A stretch of 64,000 bases of DNA, from assembly GCA_000310025.1 (NCBI GenBank), contig FN649726.1, forward strand, positions 2,030,546 to 2,094,545. The letters run 5' to 3'. This document shows positions 24,079-35,100 of this stretch, piece by piece. The notes beneath the pieces are model-generated. The model had not been told where the DNA came from, made no database searches, and saw nothing but the letters and a program-made list of their open reading frames with translations. Both the position numbers and the translations under genes were made by a program. The DNA is from Ectocarpus siliculosus. Taxonomy: Eukaryota; Sar; Phaeophyceae; Ectocarpales; Ectocarpaceae. How positions within the stretch are numbered: the first letter of the stretch is position 1; every line of letters starts with the position of its first letter.

Positions 24079-26731
24079 ATGTGTAGCCAGGACACCTGCC
24101 GCACATTTGTTTGGGGAGGGACAGGATACCCTCGACAAGGTGCTGACGGATCGTGTTCCTGTGTATGCGACGATGACACCTGGTCCAAACGCAATATCAT
24201 CGGGGGCGCCTCGTGTGTTCCGAGGAAGGCTCATCTTGTCTACGGTTTGGTCGGATTGGCTGTTTCCCTGGCAGTGCTTTGCCATACAGTTCATCACCTC
24301 CGGAAACAGGTGAGTGCATAGACTATGACGCGTACATCAACAAGACTACTGTACATAACACGATTCCCGAACTACGGCAGGCATCATCGGAGCGACTTGA
24401 TTCCTAAAGTTGCTCAAGCCCGTCCCCACTACACATAATGCTTTGTTGCTTTTATCATCGAGATGGGAAGGCCGACGGAGCCCTCGAACTGAAAGAATGA
24501 ATTATTGAAGTGTGTACAATAATCAAAGCAATCTTTGGAAGAGGGGGCATTGCTGTAAGCAGGATACAGCAGTATAGACTACAGCGCGATGGACACAGGC
24601 TTTCCTGATACCTCCTTTCCTCCGTAGGATGTAGCAGGTGTTTGCGCAGAAAAAAGAGGAGCGAATCGTAGGCACAGGACTGTTGTTGCATGAGAGAGCG
24701 CGACGATATTTTTCTTTGCCCAACAATAAACCGAACACACACACCTACCTTTATCTATGATTCAATCATTCAGAGATAATGCAAATTTCGAAACAACAAC
24801 GCAAACACTTTTTCTCACGACGGCACACAAATCCAAAGCGTATTAGAATCTGGTAACAACATCGAGACGTTGGTTTTTCGCTTGAAGGTTCAACACCAAA
24901 CTTTGTTTTTCGGAAAGCCAGTCTGTGCCAGGTTCTTGCAAGAAGTGGCAAGCAGATAGTGAGTGGTGCAAACACTGGATGGAGGTCGGCTAAATAGCAG
25001 TTCTTGAGAAAAACAAACATACTCTCATAGGAGCGCCGGACCAACAAGGCCTGTTTCTGTAGTTGACTTGTGATTTCCACCTGCCTCGGTTAAGGATAGC
25101 GGGTGCTCTCGGTCGTAGTTGGCCTCGGTTATCCGGTGCCTTAAAAGACAATCCTCGCCAACAGAACATAGTAGGAAAGACGGACCAGCCCTTTGAAGAA
25201 AATACTGAGCTAGCTACCGTTTTGCCCGAGAACCCGCCCCATCTTCGAAGCGATTCACCGACATCCCCATCACGAATACAACTGTGCTGAAGACACATCT
25301 CTCGCTCGCTGTCCCTCTCCTTCTCTCCCGGACACTCTTGTCGCTGGCCTCGCGAACCCGGTCGAGCAGATCGTCTTCCACGCGCAAAACCCACCGGCTT
25401 CGATGTCGCCAGTCGAGCGGTGTCGCCGGAAAATGCACAACGCGGCGACCATGGTTGCTGCAATGAACATCTGCTACTTCTCTCTGGTGCTAGGGGACGC
25501 GCTTCGGTGGACTGCCGTGGTGATGGTCGCGACTGCGCTCCCAGTTTTCACAGGCGCCTACATCTTCGCAGTTCGAATGTGGATCTACACGTTGAGTGAA
25601 GATGTAGGCGTAAGGGGTTCAGCCCGTGCCTTAGGAGCAGACGCTAAGAAATGGAAGTATATGCGTTGAGCGACGTGTGTTGGGCTCCCCAGTCCTTTGA
25701 CAGTCTTTGCCTTGGGGTTGCCACACGTGTGTGCAGGCACGCCGTTGATATCTACACGAGCTGTCTCTTGACGGGCTCACTCACGTCGTCATCGACACCG
25801 TTAACATCAATACTCTCCCCTCCCTGCCGTCACGATCCGTCGGACTAATCTTCTTGCAGGAACGATCCAATGTTGATGCGAGAAAGCCCTGCAATCTCGG
25901 CAGCATCCAGCTGGCTTGAAGAATCGAGAGGGCACGTTATTGCAACTTGTGTGGTGTTGGTAGTCCCCGTCTTCAGTACAATCCTCGCTTTGGCATACGC
26001 GGAGACCGCGATTCGTTTGATTTCTCTTGGAGGTAAGCGAAAGGATCAAGTGAACGGCAGACGGGTGAAACCTTGTTGGCGAAGGATCGGTTATGCCAGA
26101 TATCCTTGGGTTGTTGAAACGAGTTTTCGAATACTACATCGCGTGCTCTTGAGCTACTGTAGTGCGCACACGTGAGCTTATGTAGATCTAACTTGCATAT
26201 CGTGGAATAAATCAAGTCTCCGGCCGAGAACAGCCTCCACAATGACAGCGTGCTCAGCAATGAACGTAAAGGACCTGAGACGAACGCTTACTTCCGCGCT
26301 TGCCCCTTCTACCGAAATCCCTTCGAATAGGTGTCCTCCTGGGCCTACTAACCGTTGCTGTCGTTTGGGTGTGCGGGAGGTCCCTGATATGCGCCATCAA
26401 CAAGTCTCTACAGCAGCAAATGACATCCAACCATGCAGAGGGGGCGAAGTGCATGGAAGGCGGAGTACCAGATCGGAGCCTAATGGTGGCGAAACGTAAG
26501 GTAGAGATTGCGATGGTTGCGTCTGCAGCCATGGCTGTTCCGACAATGGCAGTGGTTTTTCTCGCCGTTTTCTCCAAGTACGGGACCGAGGCGCCCCTCT
26601 TCCTATTCAGCGCACCAATCAACATTTCATCCCAAATCTGGATGTGCTTTAATGTTCAGCTACACTCAGGGAGAAGCAATCAGTCAGGCGTGTATGCGCA
26701 TTCTCCAGCCAGGGTAGCGGTCATCAATTAA
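24079..26731 (+). CDS. Seven-transmembrane receptor-like protein, unrecognised family
   Basis: Exons 24079-24309, 25370-25656, 25860-26032 and 26331-26731 (TAA) join in phase, with donors GTGAGT, GTATAT and GTAAGC, to give 363 residues. A short Cys-rich head (Cys at about 2, 7, 26, 28, 47; CSCVC) precedes seven hydrophobic segments: HLVYGLVGLAVSLAVL; MVAAMNICYFSLVLG; AVVMVATALPVFTGAYIF; VIATCVVLVVPVFSTILAL; VLLGLLTVAVVWVCG; VEIAMVASAAMAVPTMAVVF; PLFLFSAPINISSQIWM. The charged loops RKQ...RCRRKM, ...DAKKWKNDP... and NKSLQQQ...MVAKRK fall after helices 1, 3 and 5, as cytoplasmic loops would in a receptor with its N terminus outside. No signal peptide is visible, so an upstream ectodomain exon may be missing. 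I know no family match; the receptor role is inferred from topology only. The long loop after helix 3 is built across the exon 2-3 join. Confidence 0.6.
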
Positions 26732-29202
26732 GCAGGGAACCAATCTGTCAGTCTTCCTGGTGTACTACGTGTTTGCCATTCGCAGCAGTAGCCTGTTTCC
26801 TCAGAGTGACATCCGGCGGAATACTGTGCATATCATGTTTCAGGACTCGCGGAGATTATCGTTGTTTATCTCGTCCGTCCGGTGAGCGTTGAAAACCCAT
26901 ACATATCTTGCTACTTTGTTAGTCTGCTTGGTTTTAGGCCGTGTACGCGTGTCCTTCGGGGGTTGTAGTTTTGGGCGTCGGAATAGTCCTGATGGCTTGA
27001 CAATTAGTGTCCGGAAGGCATCCGTTGTGCCTTCGTCTACGGACTGATCCTCAGCCAGAAGAGCGCGGAGTGTTGGCGTGAGATAGGGTCGAGGCAACGC
27101 CCGTCTACTGGATATGGTATGAGCGATTGGCGACACTGGTAATTAATGGTGGTTTACGGGGGATATGGGGTATGTAGACGAGGGTGTGCAGCACACAGGG
27201 AGCACTGGAGAGTAGAAGCGTTCGTTGTAGCTGCTACGGGTACGGAGGAGGCGGATCCAGGGAGGTAAGGGGGGGGGGGCGCTACACAGGTTTGATATTC
27301 CTTGCAGTCCATCACGTCCGTTTCCACACGTTCAAACGTATCTTTTGCATCATTGAAAAGGGAAAACTTGCTGATTCACAACGTGACGTGTTGCTCAAGG
27401 GGAGTTCTGCTATGTAACGTGAACAATCTGTGTGTCGGTAAGCACGTGGTTTTTCGAAATCAACAGCTCCGGTGGTTTCGTGATCGTAGCAACAATAATT
27501 AAATAGTTTTCGGGGAGCAATATTATTTCAGCTCGGAGCCCTACCAAACTTAGTACATCGCCTGCAGGTCGCCAGAGCTGTCTACATCACCTCCACAACT
27601 AACTTCCGATTGAAGTTTTTCGCCAAGCTTTCCTACTTTGAGGACCTCACAGACAGTTGTTGTTCATCTCTTGTCTTATACTTTTAGACCAGGTTCGCTC
27701 TGCGCTCACTTGGAGAGTGCGAGGATGGGGCTGGGATTCTGATCCCCCTTCCAGATCTTAAATTTTAGCGACGGCACATTATGCCCATGACGGATTGAAG
27801 TGTATCCTTGTAGCGCTCATAAACGCTCACAAAGACGTGATACATCGCTCATAGTTTGATCCATTACATCTACCGTACCACATACAACTGCGCTTCTTAT
27901 ACCATCCAGCACTACACACAATCAATAATATCTCCGAGAGCAAACCTCTCTGGGTACTAGTCACGTCTCAGACAGCGTTGGTTTTGTCTCACGCGAGTAA
28001 CTGCCTCCCCATCCAATCAAAAGAAGACTTCCAAAGAGTGACACAACAAGTCTGGCATACGCCCTCTCAGGAGTTCATCAGTCTATCGTGGAAGGGGCTA
28101 GGAGATTCTACGAACACTGCCGTGGATGGTGTGTAGATACATCTCCTTCATTTTCGTGGTGCCGACTCTACAACAACACCGAGCCTAATACGGCCCAACT
28201 CTATTGTTGTCGTATGCGGCCGGCTGCCTTGTATTAGCTCTGCCTTTGCCCGTCAGGTCAAACCACCAAGCGCAATACGAAGAGAAAAAACAGTCGATGA
28301 AACGAAGAGGAGAGAATCGAATAAAATCTTAGCTACAGTGCATCATCAGTGATTCCCAGCCGCTCTCATTTTTTAGCCATACCACTACCACAACGTGCGG
28401 GGGTCAATCCCGTAGCTCGCTCTCTCTCGAAACTATGATACCACCGCACGAGCCGCCACGGCTAGACCAAAGCAACACATGACGAAAAAAACACACACAT
28501 CTAAACGCCGAACGATCCCACGTCAAGGGTCTACAGAAACAACATCGGTAGCCCCTTCTAACTAACGAGGGTTGCCTGCCTTCTGTCCTTTTAATGCATA
28601 GACTACGTTATTATTTATTCCACAACGACAAGCAGCGAACGAGAGAAATTTGTTTGTATTTTTCAAGACGGTGATACTCTACAGCTTTGACACACACCCA
28701 GTGACGGCGATGCCTAAATTACGCGAACAAAGTGGACAACAGCACACAGTAAAACGATACTGCTTGTCAAACCAAGAACCACCACATATGTGCATAGAAA
28801 ACTATTTTTTCAACCGGACGCCAATGAGAAGAAACAAAAAGGCCTGCTGGTGCGCAACGACAGACTATCAAGCATCCCCTGCGGTATTAACAGAATGGAA
28901 AGGTACAGATATACAGAAGCTGCTCTTCATCTCTTGTACTGGTGCCTACAATACAAGGAAGACGCTTCGCCACTGGTGGGTGCAAAACGACGTTTAACGA
29001 AGGACAAAAAAAAACCCGGAAATTTTGATTCTCTTCCCTCAAAAGTTGGGGGAAAGCGCAAAAAGCAAACAAGGAACACAACAAGCGACAGCACACCGGA
29101 TCAACACCATGTACCAGGACAAAGAAAACGGAGAAATGGGCAGAGGCTCAGCAATCTCCCCCCCAAAACTGCACTTCGCAAATACGTGGCTTACGTAGAC
29201 GC

Positions 29203-29982
29203 ATGCCTCCGAAAACATTCCATTGCAGCGAAAGCAGGCACACAAGCAAAGATCAAACTTCACAACGAAGATACCTACCAAGTGCTCACACGGCCTCTCG
29301 TTTTCCTGTGCTAGCGCAACCCGTGTATCAAAGAATCCATCTCATCCGGGGTCATAGGTTACGAAGCAAACCCAAAGGGACACAACAAGCAAGAATACAA
29401 AAGACTCCGCAAACTCCTCCTGTCACCCACGGAAAAAGGATGAGCATCTTCATGAAATATTTATATCTAAGCGAACGGCGTGCCAATTGCTGCCGGCTGA
29501 CTCAGTCGGGCGTCCCAGTGCCACGCGAAGAACAGCAACAAACATACCCGACGGCGTGTTTATCCGCGTCTCCCCTGGACGACCCATCAACCCTGTCGCG
29601 AAATCCCTACGCGTCGCTGCCTCGGGAATTACGCACACAGCGACCACCGCAGGTTCATCACCAGCGGTGGCAACACGCCCTACACAACGGAAACCCTCAC
29701 CACGCGGGCCCGACACGGTACCGCTCGAGCCAGCACTACAGCGCGAGGGCATCCGAACTTGCACCACATCAAAACGCGTCTCACGAGGGCGCGATTCGGG
29801 GTTACCCTACTTTCTTTTGGGGGATCATGAATACCCAAGCCCTCCCTTCCAACCCTACCCCATGCTTCCGGTCTCCGTTCCGGTTTTGTAGGGATGCAAG
29901 GTCAGTGGTCCAACGACTACGGCAAGCACGGCTGGCTATGAGCACCCCGTGCTTCCAGTCTCGGCGGAGTGTACAATGTTGA
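29203..29982 (+). other. Long open frame of uncertain coding status
   Basis: An uninterrupted 259-codon plus-strand frame rich in Arg, Ser, Pro, Thr and His, with the other plus frame (29487-29891) and the minus strand (29450-29767) also open. Simultaneous openness of three frames and the absence of any domain or helix pattern make chance or a degraded mobile-element ORF more likely than a host gene. Confidence 0.2.
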
Positions 29983-31121
29983 GGATACCTTCGAAATTTT
30001 GCACGATCTGACGCGATCATTAATCAATGAGCACACCATCTTTGGCTTTTTTCTCAACACCCAACCGCTGACACCCGAAAGGTGCACGGAGTGCACGCCC
30101 GACCCTTGCCGAACAGCCCCCGCGCACATCGTATCGAACCAAACTTGTAGCACCAGCGCCGCGGCAACAACCGCCTGGGGTCAAAAACGGCTGCCATACA
30201 CAGGGGTGCCAGCTGTGCTCTTATCCTACATCGTGGTTCTTTGCGTCGGTTCTGTGAGCGCCAGTACGGGATGCCATAGTCCCAAAAAATAGATATCTCG
30301 TAGCCGCGTGTACTCACTACCGCTTTGGCCGTAGTCCAGAGGCCAGACGGAAGGTGGGTCGACCAACGGTCATCTATTCCGCCAGGAAGCTGTGCAGCGC
30401 GGGCCGGGCCATCAGACTAGGCCAGGAGGCTAGTAGACAAGGCACGGTGTGAGGCAAGACAATGTAACCGTTAGAGAAGCGCGTCTCCTTTCTTGTTTCT
30501 GAAAGATCCCCACATCGAGTAGCCGCCAGACTCATCCGAAGCACCTTCGGCCGCCACAACTCTCACCCTGCCTTGGATCTGTTCGCGCACAGCACAGGCA
30601 GATCGTCAGATGTTGCACAACGAGAGAGGGAGCAAGCGCGGGGGGGGGGGGGGGATGATAAACGACCAGAATGCGGCCTCAACTCGCGTACAACGTCAGA
30701 AATGAAAAACACAAGCGTTAACGAGCGACGTTGTATGGACAAAGGCTTGCCCCTTGGCATCGAATCTATGTATATCCTAACAACTATTTAACTGCGAGGC
30801 GAACCGTCGCAGCGGTTCTTCGGCTTTTGGGCTGGTCGTCAGGGACGGACTTGGCCCGCTACACCATCATCACATGTGGAAGATAGCCAACACCGAGAGG
30901 CGAGTGAGAGTGACGATTGTGTCCATTGCGTAGAGAATTGAGGCGACTCCGCATGGGTACACAATAATGGTACGACGGCTGATTGTCGGGCGGAAAGCAA
31001 AACCATCCGAGGTGAGGAACGAAAGAAGATAAAAAACTTCCACTATTCTGCGCTCTCTCGTGTATGTGTGTTGTCACAGACAGAAGCACAGAGAGTAAAC
31101 CAGCGACAGAGAGAAGTACAG

Positions 31122-31122
31122 C

Positions 31123-31154
<32 letters not shown>

Positions 31155-31155
31155 C
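31122..31155. repeat. (CAA)n beyond the last acyltransferase exon
   Basis: Sense-strand TTG repeat about 45 bases after the possible GTGTGT donor at 31197. If the exon reads through, it would encode a poly-Leu tail, which is implausible. Confidence 0.85.
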
Positions 31156-31197
31156 GGGCTTTTGATTAACGTGGCGACGTCACACATACACACACAC

Positions 31198-32076
31198 CTG
31201 TGACGGGCTGTAGGCGTGGAAGACGGTGTCGAAAAACTCCCGGATCTTGCCGACAAACCTATCCGTCTGCCTGTTCTTCGACGTCACCACCAACTTCAGC
31301 TGGTTCTCTGTCAAGCGAAAGACATTGACAACGATCGCGGGGGAGGGATTTCGCAGCGTCGGAAAGAGAGATTTGGGGGGGGGGGGGGGGGGGGGAAACC
31401 CCTTTTTTAAAGGGTTTTCGGGTGAAAAAGGGGGCCCCCCCGGGTTTTTGGGGGTTTGGGGGGGGAAAATGGGGCGGAAAAAAAAAAAAATAAACCGGGG
31501 GTTTCGGCAAGGGTTTTCCCCCGGGGGTTTTTTTTGGGGGCCCCCAAAAATTTGGGAAAAGGGGGGGGTTTTTCCGTTTTTCNNNNNNNNNNNNNNNNNN
31601 NNNNNNNNNNNNNNNNNNNNNNNNNNNNNNNNNNNNNNNNNNNNNNNNNNNNNNNNNNNNNNNNNNNNNNNNNNNNNNNNNNGGGGGGGGGGGGGGGGGG
31701 GGGAATCTCGTTTTTGAACGTGTTTACGGTTGAATCAGGTGTCTCCTCGGGTTTTCGGGCGTTTAGGGGGGGAAACTGTGCCGGAAACAAAATAACATTA
31801 ACCGTGTGTATCGGCAATGGTTCTCGTCAGCGGCTTTCTATTGAGGCCGTCAAAAATTGTGGCAAGTGCGGGGGTTTTGCCTGTTGTCACGTCGTCGCTG
31901 TCGAAACTTTGTCTCTGTTGTTATTTTTCTTCCTATTTGCTACGGGTGCGTCTGTGGGGACAGAAACACAGTTCTTTGCCTTCGAGAAAACGGGAAACGG
32001 AAAAGCGGAGATATTGGATGGAGGTCAGAATATTTCGTCATGTCAAGAAAACAGCAGCAACAACAACCAACAAGTG

Positions 32077-32107
<31 letters not shown>

Positions 32108-35100
32108 GCTGAAAACCGAGAACAAGTTGTAACGGTTCTCAATACCTTTGATGATGTAGCCAACGCCGAAACCATCCCGGACGACCGGCCCGAAGCCGAA
32201 GAGCCGCAGCGACGGGTTGCCACAATTGCTGGAGTAGATTCGACGTCGCCAAGGTTCGAGAGCAACCGGGACAAAAAGATAACGAAGAAGTGAGCGCGTG
32301 CGATAGAGGAAACAGACCACAAAAAACACAGGTAGGTAAGGGCCGTTTTCTACAGCAGCTCTTTCGCTCCCAAATTGCCAAATTGCCAAATCCGTAGACC
32401 GTTGAACCTCGATTTCGGCCGGGGGAAAAAATAGGAAAGTTGAAAAATTGGAAACTATTGGCACCGAAAAAATTGGACAAAATTTGGAAATCCGGACAGT
32501 CGGAATGAAATTTGGAAATTTGGAAGCAAAACCGCTGTGTACAAAACGAAACTAAGCATACATGGTCGGTTCTTTTCTTGTTTCGGCACTCAATACCTCA
32601 AATTTCGTTCGATTAATGCAGACTCTGGCGTAAATAGAAACAATCGGGAGGTAGGTCCTGCAACCCCAGTAGGCAACCTGTCACATAGAGTTGGTCGGTT
32701 TCTCGACTGTGATGGCATACCGGATCATGTTTGTCACACCACATACGAACCTCGTGGACAGGATGACGTGGTTAAGCACCCGCCAAGCCTCGTCCTCGAA
32801 CAGCGCCGGGATCTGGGAGGGAGGAGACGGGGGGGTGGTTCCATTACTGTCCCCTCCGTTCGGAACCGCCTCCTTTGCTGCTGTCGCTTCTGCTGTCGCT
32901 TCCTCCGCCTTCTTCTTGGCCATGCACAGGAGCGCGAACAAGTGTCTGTCGACCCCCTTCCCCTGCGGCCGGTGTTAGGACAGGAGGAGGTTTCGGACGA
33001 CGATCATTTGCCGCATGGATTAAGAGAAAAAAATCGTCTTTTTCGAACGTGGATCTCATGATTGATCCCAGAACGATGGTCCGGGAAACACTTGGCGACG
33101 AAAAGGCCGTTGAATATTCGTTGTTGTTCGGTAGGTTCTGGAGTGGAGGTGTCGTCGCACAGCGAAAACACAACCTGCCAACAACCGCGACGACAACAAC
33201 AACAACAACAACAACAACGGAAATAAACAACAAATATATAACAATGCCGTCGCCGCTCATCACCTTGGCCGCGAGCTTGACGAGGCGGCCGTGCGACACG
33301 ATGGCGGTCCTCAAGGACAGCATCTTGCGCTTCTGTTAGCTCCGACGAAGAGACGCGAGGCGACGCGTGTGAGGCGACACGTGCGGCACAACAGCAGAGG
33401 GAACGGCGGCACGGCGACGGGGAAAGCAAACGGACAGAGGCGCGATAGACAGGACTGAGCAAGGGTGGGAGGTGGAGGTGTCTGTGGCTGACGGAGGCAG
33501 AGGCACACAAACAACACACAGCCATTAAGACAAGCACTAGTTAGCGGGAGGATTTAGACAAGAGACTCGAGTAGCAGCCGAAGCTGGATGACAAGACCGA
33601 GTATGCTGCCGTACACGGAGAAACAAAACAAAATTGATTCATCTCCGGGGCAGGCTATTCTGAACATTTTCTTCGTGCTATCATCCAATCTTCTCAGTTG
33701 CTGGTGACGTTCGAACACAAAGGATATGGGTGTGTTACGCATACGCCTCCATACCTGGACAATGTGTCCAGGAGGGAGGAGCGGAGCGGCAAGCTACGAT
33801 TGGAACAGGCTAACGAGGGAGAAGCGATTAGACCCCTGAGATACAACCAGACGAAAAAGGGCCACGATGTACTAGCTAAGGCCAAGAGGGGAGGGTGGGC
33901 GATACAAGAAACCACCCTGTCGACAACACGCAGGTTCGCGGTTGTCTCTGGCTTTTGTCAGGCCCCTCTTCGAACAGAGGGTACGGACAGGGGATGGGGG
34001 GGCTACAATAGCTGTCGGCAGCGCCAGAAGCGAGAATGCACCGAAGCAAAGGAGGGGTAACGAGGTTACCGCACCCGTCCTACTTGAGTGACCTCCTAAA
34101 CCTTGCTCTAACTCTTGCCCTCCTAGTTCTTGCACTCCTAGTTCTGGAATTGTCCCTTAGGCTCCTACCCCTAGCCCCCTTCTCTCGACCCCCAAATCCC
34201 AACCCGAACCAGATCCTCAACCCGAACGCACCGTGGAAGTGTCCGGGTTGGAGAACGCCTCCAAGAAGGCCTTGACCTCCGCTGTAACCGTCCGCAGCGC
34301 CTCCGTTCTGCCCTTCAGAAACGCCTGTAGGCCGGAAGCAGGGTCGAGACACATGATAAACGTGAGGCGTGGTTCCAACTGTCGATACCACCGAACGATC
34401 ATCTGTAAAGCACGCTTGCCGAAATAAAAAGAACGAAACGCGAACACGATACACCCCCCCCAAAAAAACAAAAACGCCAAAAGTGCAACATAGGGCAGTG
34501 TGCGCGAAGAATATACAGGTGTGCGTTCGATACTTAAAAAAAGGTCGGTTGTCCACAACAAAGAGGCTGCAAACGCCGAAAACGGGGTGATTTTACGAAA
34601 GATCTCGTCGAGAGCTTTCCTTGCACTTGTCGGTCGGCCTCCGTTAAAAACCGATGTGCACACCTGTGCATTCGGCCGCATTATAACACTTTGCCACTGC
34701 TGTTGTTTTACCGACGCATGGGTTTCCTTAGAAGGGGGCAGGGACTTCCCAACGTATCCGCATTAGACTAGAAGTGTCATCTCGTGAACCACAGCGAACC
34801 CGACCTTGGTCAAGACCGGCTCGTAGGCGGCGACGACATCTCCGTAGAGGCCGTAGTAGCCGTACACGATCGACATCTGCACGAACGCGTCCGGGCTCAT
34901 CTTGTTCTGCGTGATGAAACGCTTGCCGAAACTGACAAGCAGCAACAAACACGCACGGCGGAGAAGCAGCGGCCGAAGCGGTTGGGATGCCGCGAGTGGG
35001 TAGTGTGTTTCCCGATCAGACTTCAGAATAGAAGCCCTTCAGTGCAAAGAACTTACGCACCTGGACCACTTGCACACCCGTGTTTGAGGTTATGATCCTA

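Larger units (their letters stand above)
26732..31195. other. Gene-poor 4.5-kb convergent intergenic region
   Basis: This lies between the 3' ends of the seven-helix gene and the acyltransferase gene, and may contain a terminal exon of the latter. From 26.9 to 28.6 kb nearly all frames are closed. From 28.65 to 29.98 kb several overlapping plus-strand frames are open but show no domain, and a minus-strand frame is open at 29450-29767. No repeats beyond a 12-base poly-G run near 30641-30653 were recognised. Confidence 0.5.

Noticed and set aside
31226-32112. Open frames running through the N gap
   Set aside because: They exist only because Ns are treated as open and because the left flank is degraded sequence.
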